Positions 56,644 to 64,000 of a stretch of 64,000 bases of DNA are shown here, one piece after another. How positions within the stretch are numbered: position 1 is the first letter of the stretch; the number at the start of each line of letters is the position of its first letter. This DNA is from Psychromonas sp. L1A2 (lineage in GTDB: Bacteria > Pseudomonadota > Gammaproteobacteria > Enterobacterales > Psychromonadaceae): NCBI RefSeq assembly GCF_009828855.1, contig NZ_WUAG01000002.1, positions 62,001 through 126,000 on the forward strand, read 5' to 3'. The notes beneath the pieces were generated by a model. That model was not told the origin of the DNA. It did not search any database and worked only from the letters and a program-made list of their open reading frames with translations. The position numbers were made by a program, and so were the translations under genes.

Positions 56644-57732
56644 CTATTCGTAACTTTTCATTGATGAGCATGCACCACATTTAGCACAGCCAGCTTTTAA
56701 AGAATCAGAGGTCATCATTTTGTCTTTCAAAATCGGGCCTAAGGTAGAAAAAATACGTTTCAGCATTTCAGGATCAGGCATGGGATGATTTTCTAACGGC
56801 GTGCCTGCAACAGGCGTAAATGGCACAACAAACGGGTAAACGCCTAGGTCGATTAACATAGTGCTTACTGAAATTATTTCTTCTTCAGTATCGCCAAGCC
56901 CTGCCAGTATGTAGGTACTTACATTACCCCGGCCAAACACTTTTACTGCGGCTTTATAAGCGGATATATAACGCGACATTGGCACGCTGGCTTTGCCGGG
57001 CATAATAGCTTCACGCACTCGTTGGCTCACGGCTTCTAGGTGCATACCGATGGCGTCAACGCCTACGTCTTTTAGTGCTTGAAACCAAAAATCATCTTCA
57101 GGTGGCTCACATTGCACCTGTAAAGGAATATCAACCGCAGCTTTAACGGCTGTCGCACTTTCCAGTAGCATTTTTGCGCCACGATCTTTTAAATTAGGAG
57201 TCCCGGTGGTCATTATCATTTGCGTAATACCGTCAAGTTCAATGGCGGCTTTGACTACTTCAACTAATTGTTCCGGCTTTTTATGGGCGATAGTCGCGCC
57301 ACTTTTTAGTGATTCTTCAATAGCGCAAAATTGACATGATGTATCTCTATTGCCGTAGCGTACACACTTTTGAAAAACGGTTGTCGCTAATACATTTTTA
57401 CTGTGTAATGTGGCTATTTTTGAGTAAGGTATACCTTCTTTTGTTTTCAATTTATAAAAATTAGGTTGCGCAGGTATAGTTGCTTTATCCACTAACGTGT
57501 CATTTTCATAAATTAAAACGTGATCTTTATTTTCACTATAGGTTGCTGAATAATTTGATTTTTTAACTTGGTCATTAAAAATCGGCACCATGGTAGTTTG
57601 CTCTGCAAAATTAAATGCTTTGTGATCGGTTGGCCCTGCACCACCTTTGCGATTTAAGTCATATTCATCCATATCAAACCAACGTATACCAAGCGTTTGA
57701 AGGTCGGTAAGTTGTTGCTTATTCAGCCCCAT
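56644..57732 (-). CDS. Radical SAM protein of the Nit1 cluster (MSMEG_0568 family)
   Basis: 362 aa. The candidate 4Fe-4S ligands are Cys123, Cys133 and Cys136 (CVRYGNRDTSCQFC), a C-x9-C-x2-C spacing instead of the canonical C-x3-C-x2-C. A second C-terminal cluster site is AGCAKCGACSS. The SAM barrel includes MIMTTGTPNLKDRGA and VQCEPPEDDFW. The start is 2 bp after the nitrilase stop. Substrate unknown. Confidence 0.88.
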   Translation of the reverse strand: MGLNKQQLTDLQTLGIRWFDMDEYDLNRKGGAGPTDHKAFNFAEQTTMVPIFNDQVKKSNYSATYSENKDHVLIYENDTLVDKATIPAQPNFYKLKTKEGIPYSKIATLHSKNVLATTVFQKCVRYGNRDTSCQFCAIEESLKSGATIAHKKPEQLVEVVKAAIELDGITQMIMTTGTPNLKDRGAKMLLESATAVKAAVDIPLQVQCEPPEDDFWFQALKDVGVDAIGMHLEAVSQRVREAIMPGKASVPMSRYISAYKAAVKVFGRGNVSTYILAGLGDTEEEIISVSTMLIDLGVYPFVVPFTPVAGTPLENHPMPDPEMLKRIFSTLGPILKDKMMTSDSLKAGCAKCGACSSMKSYE

Positions 57733-57734
57733 AA

Positions 57735-58736
57735 TTACAACTCCTCAGCAGTAATGATTGGTGCGTCAGTTGGTTTATTTTCTTGTTGAATGCCTGATAA
57801 TTTACTCATGTCATGTGTATGTGCGGTGGGGGTTTTATCAATCAGTAAACTTAATAATTCTGGGCGGCTGTAATGCCCAACAGAATCCATCATGCGTTTA
57901 CGTTTACTGATTAAGCTTAAATCTAATTCAGCAACACAAGCACCTTCACCTGAATCACTTCGTAATGTTTCACCGAGTAAACGGCCTTCTGGTGATACAA
58001 TTGCGGTAAAGCTTCCGCCGCTAATGGCTTCAATTGGACAACCAGTATCATCTATTATTTGTTGCTGTTGTTCAGGGCTTAACCAACTAGTCGCATTTAC
58101 CACAAAGCAACCGCTTTCTAGTGCGTGATGACGAATAGTGACTTCGATTTGTTCGGCAAATATTTCCCCTACTAATGAACCGGGAAACATGCTGACATGA
58201 ATTTGCTCGTGATCAGCCATTAAGGCATAGCGTGCTAATGGATTGTAATGTTCCCAACAGGCCAGTGATCCAATACGGCCTACTTTGGTATCTACCGCCG
58301 CTAAACCTGACCCATCACCTTGTCCCCAAATCATGCGTTCATGATAGGTTGGCGTAATTTTTCGTCGATGCTGAACAAGCGTGCCGTCAGCATCAAATAA
58401 TAACTGTGCGTTATAAAGTGTTTGATTGTCGCGTTCATTAATACCAACCGATACAACCATGTTCGCGGCTTTGGCGGCTTCTGCAATTTGGTGTGTATAA
58501 ATTGAAGGTACTTCAACACTTTCTTGCATTAATAAAAGATGTTGCTTTCCCATTTGGTAGGGAGGTTGAACAAATGAAAAATAAGGATAATAAGGCACTA
58601 ATGTTTCTGCAAAAACAACAAACTCAACGCCATCTTTACCAAGCTTGTGAATCCAATCGCATACCTTATTGACAGTACCTGCACATGAGTAAAGTACTGG
58701 ACTACATTGAACCGCAGCGGCAATTATTTTTGTCAT
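57735..58736 (-). CDS. Nitrilase of the Nit1 cluster (Nit6803 type)
   Basis: 333-aa C-N hydrolase. The catalytic triad is Glu44 ([14 protein letters not shown]), Lys126 ([20 protein letters not shown]) and Cys160 ([19 protein letters not shown]). It converts a nitrile to a carboxylate; the natural substrate in this cluster is not known to me. [18 protein letters not shown] and the substrate-loop region match bacterial nitrilases. Second gene of the operon. Confidence 0.94.
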   Translation of the reverse strand: MTKIIAAAVQCSPVLYSCAGTVNKVCDWIHKLGKDGVEFVVFAETLVPYYPYFSFVQPPYQMGKQHLLLMQESVEVPSIYTHQIAEAAKAANMVVSVGINERDNQTLYNAQLLFDADGTLVQHRRKITPTYHERMIWGQGDGSGLAAVDTKVGRIGSLACWEHYNPLARYALMADHEQIHVSMFPGSLVGEIFAEQIEVTIRHHALESGCFVVNATSWLSPEQQQQIIDDTGCPIEAISGGSFTAIVSPEGRLLGETLRSDSGEGACVAELDLSLISKRKRMMDSVGHYSRPELLSLLIDKTPTAHTHDMSKLSGIQQENKPTDAPIITAEEL

Positions 58737-58800
58737 CGTTTGTGCCTTATTATCTTATTTTATTAATATTAATCAGAGCTTAGCTAAGTAGAGATACTGC

Positions 58801-59283
58801 TTAACTTGTCCAGGTATGAACAACAAATGCATTTTCTTTTGCCATTAATAGTTGTAAATCCATTACGTCTAATGGATTAATTGGGCGTATACCTTCCATT
58901 AATGCTTTTTCTGTTTGGCCATATAATGCTTGAAGAGCAAAGCGACACGCGTAAACCTCACCACCTTCGTCCATGAACTGTTGAATTTGAGTGTTGTATG
59001 CCAAATTACCAGGGAAAGCTTCTGAACCTAGTTTTGGAAATCCACGTTGTACACCTAAAAGTACACCCGGTCCGTATAACAAAATTTTTGTTTCAAACCC
59101 TTTACGTTGTAAACGCTTAGCTTGTAGCAAGTTCACTAAACCAATTGAGCCTTCGAATGCAACGGTATGAAATGTAACTAATGCTTTTGCACCTGGTTCA
59201 GCTTGTACATCTTCAAAAACTTTTTCTTCGTAATCTACGAGAAAATCACCCGTTTTATGCTGCTCTTTATCGACTTTTGGCAT
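58801..59283 (-). CDS. Nit1-cluster leading protein (MSMEG_0572/Sll0783 family)
   Basis: 160 aa. First gene of the operon. [20 protein letters not shown] and [20 protein letters not shown] identify the Sll0783 nitrogen-starvation-response family. The fold looks DsrE-like ([14 protein letters not shown]). AGAGGATTTAAAC is upstream of the ATG, and a sigma-54 promoter lies about 57 bp before the start. Confidence 0.88.
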   Translation of the reverse strand: MPKVDKEQHKTGDFLVDYEEKVFEDVQAEPGAKALVTFHTVAFEGSIGLVNLLQAKRLQRKGFETKILLYGPGVLLGVQRGFPKLGSEAFPGNLAYNTQIQQFMDEGGEVYACRFALQALYGQTEKALMEGIRPINPLDVMDLQLLMAKENAFVVHTWTS

Positions 59284-59350
59284 GTTTAAATCCTCTAAAG
59301 TTATTGTGTATCACGTGACTACAAAATTGTTAGTTCACTGACTCAGCTAT

Positions 59351-59366
59351 AGCGAAAACTGTGCCA
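59351..59366 (-). promoter_or_regulatory. Sigma-54 (-24/-12) promoter for the Nit1 operon
   Basis: Read on the minus strand, TGGCACAGTTTTCGCT matches TGGCAC-N5-TTGCW at all but one informative position (TC for TT), with correct GG-GC spacing. The predicted start is about 59340, giving a ~57-nt leader. The activator is encoded divergently. Confidence 0.85.
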
Positions 59367-59441
59367 AAACCAAAATAAAAAAATTACCTATAAATATCAA
59401 TAACTAACAATCAATTTCATTCATTCCACCAAAAACCACAA

Positions 59442-59706
59442 TTACTCAATATCGTAATTATTACGCGAATTAGTGCTTAACCACGAATGTGAGTAATATA
59501 AAGTGCTATTTGAATATAATGACCCGAGTGTTGTATTTTAAGTACTGTGTAGAAAATCGATTAAATATAAACGAAGCACAAAAGCCTTTTATATAAGGGG
59601 TCTGGCTGGTGGTATTTTTATGAAACTGAATGGAAAGTTGAAATAATTACGATAATGAGTAACATTAGATGCATTGAAGCATGATGACCTACTCATTAAT
59701 GTTAAA
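59442..59706. promoter_or_regulatory. Candidate enhancer sites for the sigma-54 activator
   Basis: TTACTCAATATCGTAATT begins a 21-bp site at 59442-59462, repeated in inverted orientation at 59642-59662 with one mismatch. Weaker relatives are at 59481-59497 (inverted) and 59690-59706. The first is 76-96 bp upstream of the promoter, a normal enhancer distance. The sites could also govern the activator gene itself. Confidence 0.65.
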
Positions 59707-59741
59707 AATATTAAAACTATTTCTTCGGTAAGGTTATCTTT

Positions 59742-61676
59742 ATGGAACATCAATTAGATTCGAGCGACAACTGGAGCAAGTTGGCTTATTGGATGCGAAA
59801 TGCGGCTTTTGAACATTGTCCTGAAGCATTGATGCTTTTAGATCCTATCGAAAATAAATACATTGATTGTAATGTAGCTGCGTCAGCTTTATTAGGTTAT
59901 CCACGGCAAAAACTTCTGATGATGCCCATTTCAAAAATACATGATAAAGACCTAGGTGAATTGATTGTTTTTACTGAAGAGGTATTAATTTATGGTCGTG
60001 CATCAAGTTCGAAGATACAGTGTAAAAATTCCAAAGACGACTATATTTCAGTAGAGTTACAAGCTGCTAGAACGGTTATTAATCAACGTGAATTAATTAT
60101 TTTAAGCTTGAAAGACAGTAAACTTGAAAAGCTAAAGTATGAAAACAAAGAAATAAACCGCATTTCTAGTAGTAGCTTATTAGAACTTAAACATTTAGAA
60201 AATATGTACCATCAACATAAGCTAGATAACGCATTAATGTTGTCGTCAGTAGGTGACGGACTTTATTGTGTTGATACCGAAGGCTTGTGTACCTTTATGA
60301 ATCCAGCAGCAAAAAAATTATTGGGCCGAACAAGTGAAGAAGTATTAGGGCAAAATGTTCATTACATTCATCATCATACACATGATGATGGCAGCCATTA
60401 TCATGTTGAAGACTGTCCTATCTATGCAGCCGTTAGAGATGGCGTTATCTATGAAGGCAAACAAGAGTTATTTTGGAAGCATGATGGCCCCCCTTTTCCT
60501 GTTGAATTTACCAGCACGCCTATTATTTCAGACGGTAAAATTATTGGCGCAGTGGTTGTTTTTCGAGATATTAGCGAACGCTTAAAAACAGAACAATATT
60601 TAAAAGACACCTTAGACGAATTAAATGAATTAAAAGCACGATTAGAAGATGAAAATGCTTATTTGCAGCAAGAGTTTTTAATCGAAAAGAATTTTTATGG
60701 CATTGTTGGTGAAAGCTCATCTATTAAACATGTAATGCAGCAAATTGACCTTGTTGCAAAAACCGATGCGAATGTGTTGGTTACTGGTGAGTCTGGCACC
60801 GGTAAAGAATTAATCGCAATGGCAATACATGAAGCCAGTAACCGTAAAGAAAAATCTTTAATACGCGTTAATTGTGCAGCTATTCCACACGAATTATTTG
60901 AGAGTGAGTTTTTTGGTCATATAAAGGGGGCTTATACTGGCGCAGTTCGTGACCGAATAGGCCGTTTTGAATTAGCTAATGGCGGTACTATATTTTTAGA
61001 TGAAGTGGGTGAAATACCACTTAACTTACAAAGTAAATTGCTAAGAGTAATACAAGAAGGACAATTTGAACGAGTAGGCGAAGACTGTACTCGTATGGTT
61101 GACGTAAGAATAATTGCAGCGACTAATCGTGATTTAAAACAAGAGTCACTTAAAAATAATTTCAGAGAAGATTTATTTTTCCGATTGAATGTTTTTCCTA
61201 TTCACTCGCCAGCACTTCGTGAACGAGCCGGTGATATTGCATTATTAGCAATGCACTTTTTACAACGTGAATCACAAAAATATGGAGCAACATTAGTTAA
61301 ATTAAAGAAATCATCTTTAAAACAAATCGAAGAATATTTATGGCCAGGTAATATTCGAGAGTTACAAAATGTGATAGAAAGAGCAGTAATAACAGCCGTT
61401 AACGGTGTAGCAGAGTTAAATTTACCTAATAGCAATAATGCTACCCCTGACATATTTGAAGATTATACCCAACAAGATAGAACGATAATTTCAGATATAA
61501 AAATTCAGGAAATCGTTGAAAACAACATGCTAGCGGCATTAGAACAGTGCCATTGGAAAGTTTTTGGTGATGCTGGCGCGGCTAAACTATTAGGCATGAA
61601 ACCAACAACCTTAGCCTCACGCATTAAACGTCTTGGTTTATCAAGGGATACGCATAAAAAATCATCTCACTTTTAG
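59742..61676 (+). CDS. Sigma-54-dependent activator, PAS-PAS-AAA+-HTH
   Basis: 644 aa. PAS 1 (~20-125) and PAS 2 (~165-280, with HHTHDDGSHYHVEDCPIY) precede a short coiled coil (~283-312). The AAA+ domain has Walker A GESGTGKE (349-356), the sigma-54 contact loop GAYTGA (396-401), Walker B GTIFLDEVGE and the sensor NVFP region. A Fis-type HTH closes it (DAGAAKLLGMKPTTLASRIK). There is no REC domain, so a small ligand or partner bound to a PAS domain is the probable signal. It probably activates the divergent Nit1 operon. Confidence 0.93.
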   Translation: MEHQLDSSDNWSKLAYWMRNAAFEHCPEALMLLDPIENKYIDCNVAASALLGYPRQKLLMMPISKIHDKDLGELIVFTEEVLIYGRASSSKIQCKNSKDDYISVELQAARTVINQRELIILSLKDSKLEKLKYENKEINRISSSSLLELKHLENMYHQHKLDNALMLSSVGDGLYCVDTEGLCTFMNPAAKKLLGRTSEEVLGQNVHYIHHHTHDDGSHYHVEDCPIYAAVRDGVIYEGKQELFWKHDGPPFPVEFTSTPIISDGKIIGAVVVFRDISERLKTEQYLKDTLDELNELKARLEDENAYLQQEFLIEKNFYGIVGESSSIKHVMQQIDLVAKTDANVLVTGESGTGKELIAMAIHEASNRKEKSLIRVNCAAIPHELFESEFFGHIKGAYTGAVRDRIGRFELANGGTIFLDEVGEIPLNLQSKLLRVIQEGQFERVGEDCTRMVDVRIIAATNRDLKQESLKNNFREDLFFRLNVFPIHSPALRERAGDIALLAMHFLQRESQKYGATLVKLKKSSLKQIEEYLWPGNIRELQNVIERAVITAVNGVAELNLPNSNNATPDIFEDYTQQDRTIISDIKIQEIVENNMLAALEQCHWKVFGDAGAAKLLGMKPTTLASRIKRLGLSRDTHKKSSHF

Positions 61677-61876
61677 CCTGTGTGTTGGATGTAATTATCT
61701 AACACCGCTACCCATTTTTTCACGATAAAACTGATATCGCTAAGGTGAAATTCATACACGATAGTCATAACCATCTGGCACTTTATCAACCTGAAAATAT
61801 CTCCAAGCAGAAAATAGGATAAAGTAGACAAATATTAGCAACTCACATTCAATCACCTTCCCAACCTCGTTAAATT

Positions 61877-61892
61877 TTAATTCTTTTGGTAT
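61877..61892. repeat. Solo terminal repeat of MITE family A
   Basis: TTAATTCTTTTGGTAT is the end of a family A element with no internal part, only 9 bp from the start of MITE copy B2. It may be a remnant of an excised or replaced element. Confidence 0.5.
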
Positions 61893-61900
61893 AAGTAACT

Positions 61901-62122
61901 ATACTAATCACACTCATTAACTAATCTATTTTACTTGTTAAAATAACTTATTTCTTCGTTGTAAATTTCATAAAGTGAACAGCCATTAAAGAATTAACTT
62001 CTTTTGGTTAATGCTCCGATAGACGATTAACGAAGTTAATCTTCGAAAGGCTCAATTTACGCCTTAAACTAAGTCATTTTTCCTACGCAAAGTTTAGATC
62101 ACTTATTTAATGTAATCGGTAT
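61901..62122. mobile_element. MITE-like element, family B, copy B2
   Basis: 222 bp, same orientation and length as B1 (26706-26927), with the central GATTAACGAAGTTAATC hairpin and the right end TTTAATGTAATCGGTAT. It lies between the activator gene and the SGNH hydrolase gene. Confidence 0.75.
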
Positions 62123-62212
62123 AACTATAAGTAATTTTATCTTGATTGTTTTATTGTAAGTTATTGGATATTCTAAAATAAATTAATTAGTTTTATGAAA
62201 GGATATTGAACA

Positions 62213-62845
62213 ATGAAAACCATTTTATGCTTTGGTGACTCCAACACTTGGGGATACTCTCCTTCTCTAGAACGACGTTATAACGAATCTGAACGATGGA
62301 CTATGTTGCTACAATCCCAATTACTTAGTGAATATCGTATTATTGAAGAGGGATTGAATAGCCGTACCACGGTATTTGAAGACCCATTTGAAGCGGGTAA
62401 AAAAGGACTAGATTACCTACTCCCCTGCTTAGGAAGCCATCACCCTGATTTGGTGATCATTATGCTAGGTACCAACGATTTAAAATCCAGATTTAATGTG
62501 ACCGCGAGCGATATCTCTAAGGGTGCAGCACGATTGATTGAGGTGGCTAAAAATTTCAATCCAGGCTTTATGAGCAAAGCGCCTGAAGTACTTTTAATTT
62601 CTCCTGCACATGTATTGGAACTAGATAATGGTAAAGAAGGTTGGGATGGTGCTCAAGCTAAATCCGAACAGTTTAGCCACTATTATGAGTTACGCGCGAA
62701 GGAATTAGGTTGTCACTTTCTAGATGCCGCTAAGTTTATAGAACCTTGTAAAAAAGAGGGAATACATTGGCATCCTGAGCAGCATATCAAACTTGCCAAT
62801 AAGCTGAGTCAATTGATTCCTACAATATTACCACTGGACGAATAA
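62213..62845 (+). CDS. SGNH/GDSL-type hydrolase
   Basis: 210-aa esterase-like hydrolase without a signal peptide. Block I is CFGDSNTWGYSP with the nucleophile Ser. Block II/III regions are EEGLNSRTTVFEDP and IIMLGTNDLKSRF (GxND). Block V is GIHWHPEQHIKLA with the catalytic His and an adjacent Asp-like position. It belongs to the arylesterase/acetyl-hydrolase subgroup. AAAGGATATTGAACA precedes the ATG. Isolated from its neighbours by MITE B2 and B4. Confidence 0.9.
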   Translation: MKTILCFGDSNTWGYSPSLERRYNESERWTMLLQSQLLSEYRIIEEGLNSRTTVFEDPFEAGKKGLDYLLPCLGSHHPDLVIIMLGTNDLKSRFNVTASDISKGAARLIEVAKNFNPGFMSKAPEVLLISPAHVLELDNGKEGWDGAQAKSEQFSHYYELRAKELGCHFLDAAKFIEPCKKEGIHWHPEQHIKLANKLSQLIPTILPLDE

Positions 62846-62950
62846 AACTAGATGAGTAGTGGTTGGGTTATCTTGGCCACTAGTTCAAAGCAAAACCTAC
62901 TATGTTTCCTTGGATGTTTTGTGGTACTAAGCGAGTTAGAAGTTAAAGTT

Positions 62951-63018
62951 AAACCAATCACACTAATTAATTGATCTATTTTACTGGTTAAAATAACTTA
63001 CTTAATGTAATCGTTATA
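62951..63018. repeat. MITE family B, internally deleted copy B4
   Basis: 68 bp: the left end (ACCAATCACACTAATTAATT then ATCTATTTTACTGG) is joined directly to the right end (TTAATGTAATCGTTATA). The whole centre is missing. The 328-bp spacer around it has no gene. Confidence 0.6.
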
Positions 63019-63173
63019 AAAAAGCAAAACTTTAACATCCCGCTTGTATTTTCAATACTTAATCATTAATTTTCTAACTTATAGTTTCTTTTTTGTTAGC
63101 ATTTTAAATATAACTTCAATCTTTGAGTACCCACAACTTTAAGATCCTTTCTTTTTTTATTCTTGAATTCAAG

Positions 63174-64000
63174 CTATAACTTACGTGAGTGAACTTTTTC
63201 ACCTTGAACCCATACTTCTCGAATATTTTCAGGGCGGGCTAGGTACATGATTTTTTGAAATACATCGTTTAAATCTTCATCAGGATTAAAAATAGGCAAC
63301 TTTGCAGACGAGACCCTTGAATCGATAATCTGTATATCCCATGCATAATTTTCTTCTAGGCGACCAATAGGCAAACTTAAGCTTTCACCGCCACCAGCAG
63401 TCGCAAAGTAGAAAGCTTCATTAATGGTAATACGTGACGATGGCAATCCACGCTGTTCGGCCGGCAGTGCAGGATTGACGCCATCTTCTAACATTCTCGA
63501 TGACATCACAGCTTGTCTAGCATTGTCGAAAAGACTAGGTGAAAATCCTCCAGAAAGGTCCGACCCTAATCCCACATCGATACCTTTTGCATGTAGATGT
63601 GAAATAGGAATAACACTGTTGGCAAAATAAGCATTTGAAATAGGACAATGGGCTATTGCAGTACCTGTTTTAGCAAATAAATGAGCATCGTCATCATCTA
63701 AAAAATTACAATGTGCCATCACAGCTTTATCACCTAATAGGCCAAAATCATTTAACGCAAACGCATCATTTTTTTGAAACCTGTCCTGTACATGATGATG
63801 CTCCCAATCACTTTCGCTGCAGTGTGACTGAACATGCGTATCATGTTTCGCTACTAATTCACCTAACCCCTTCAAAGCCGCGTCGGTACAACTTGGAATA
63901 AAGCGTGGAGTGACAACAGGATAAACGCCTTGTTTTGTTGATTTGGCTAATGCTTTAACAGCTAAAATAAACTCTTCGGTTTCTGCCAAGGCAGTTTTAG
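63174..64000 (-). CDS. guaD: Guanine deaminase, C-terminal part (runs off the window)
   Basis: Amidohydrolase that deaminates guanine to xanthine. The frame is open to the right edge (275 codons), so the N-terminal ~170-190 residues are outside. Visible zinc and catalytic blocks are the His in QSHCSESDWEH, VMAHCNFLDDDDA and the Asp in GLGSDLSGGFSP. RFIPSCTDAALKGLGELV and SSRMLEDGVNPALP are strongly guanine-deaminase-like. It suggests purine-nitrogen scavenging next to the Nit1 cluster. Confidence 0.93.
   Translation of the reverse strand, partial: KTALAETEEFILAVKALAKSTKQGVYPVVTPRFIPSCTDAALKGLGELVAKHDTHVQSHCSESDWEHHHVQDRFQKNDAFALNDFGLLGDKAVMAHCNFLDDDDAHLFAKTGTAIAHCPISNAYFANSVIPISHLHAKGIDVGLGSDLSGGFSPSLFDNARQAVMSSRMLEDGVNPALPAEQRGLPSSRITINEAFYFATAGGGESLSLPIGRLEENYAWDIQIIDSRVSSAKLPIFNPDEDLNDVFQKIMYLARPENIREVWVQGEKVHSRKL

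Noticed and set aside
59640-59741. Second sigma-54 promoter facing the activator gene
   Set aside because: No GG-N10-GC pair with correct spacing was found in that direction.

Overview
This is an AT-rich chromosomal window from a marine gammaproteobacterium. The gene orders leuS-lptE-holA-nadD and mtnN-cbiB, the protein sequences, and the dense signalling and c-di-GMP genes fit a cold-adapted Psychromonas-, Moritella- or Shewanella-like member of the Alteromonadales. That placement is an inference from gene content, not a database match.

Layout. 1-5200: the start of an exported protein, tyrS, mtnN, a cbiB-like membrane protein, fklB and cobU (cobamide salvage). 5300-16000: accessory single genes (2-oxoglutarate oxygenase, LprI-like protein, DUF4405 membrane protein, GST, MDR oxidoreductase, YitT, LysE, LysR, HPP) in long AT-rich spacers, with copies of two MITE-like repeat families. 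16010-24081: tRNA-Ser(UGA), a PilZ protein, leuS-lptE-holA-nadD and ggt. 24179-41157: a second PilZ protein, small genes, and a four-gene signalling operon (TonB-dependent receptor, YfiR-like protein, hybrid histidine kinase, REC-PAS-GGDEF-EAL). A divergent MerR/cation-efflux pair, a GST, cytochrome b561, YceI and a dGTPase-like protein follow.

42177-51932 is the most unusual part. After a NicO-type metal transporter lies a chromosomal integron read right to left. The integrase intI (50955-51932, +) has a LexA-like box and an attI region in front of it. The array runs leftward: a first cassette with a SIR2-domain gene, then an unknown 139-aa protein, a Cdd1-like helix-hairpin-helix protein, and a decayed cassette. 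The three attC sites are each 100 bp. Two of them are interrupted by identical 2.3-kb units encoding a tyrosine recombinase and an IS91-like HUH transposase. Both units sit at the same core position of their attC site, in the same orientation, inverted relative to the other cassettes. Each unit ends in its own short attC-like hairpin. A mobile unit that uses attC as its landing site is the best candidate here for an undescribed system.

52742-64000: a DUF1348 gene, then the complete seven-gene Nit1 cluster (MSMEG_0572-type protein, nitrilase, radical SAM, N-acetyltransferase, AIR-synthase-like protein, MSMEG_0570-type protein, flavin monooxygenase) on the minus strand. It is divergent from a PAS-PAS-AAA+-HTH sigma-54 activator. 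The spacer has a near-consensus -24/-12 promoter facing the cluster and a pair of inverted 21-bp repeats that look like enhancer sites. An SGNH hydrolase and the C-terminal part of a guanine deaminase close the window.
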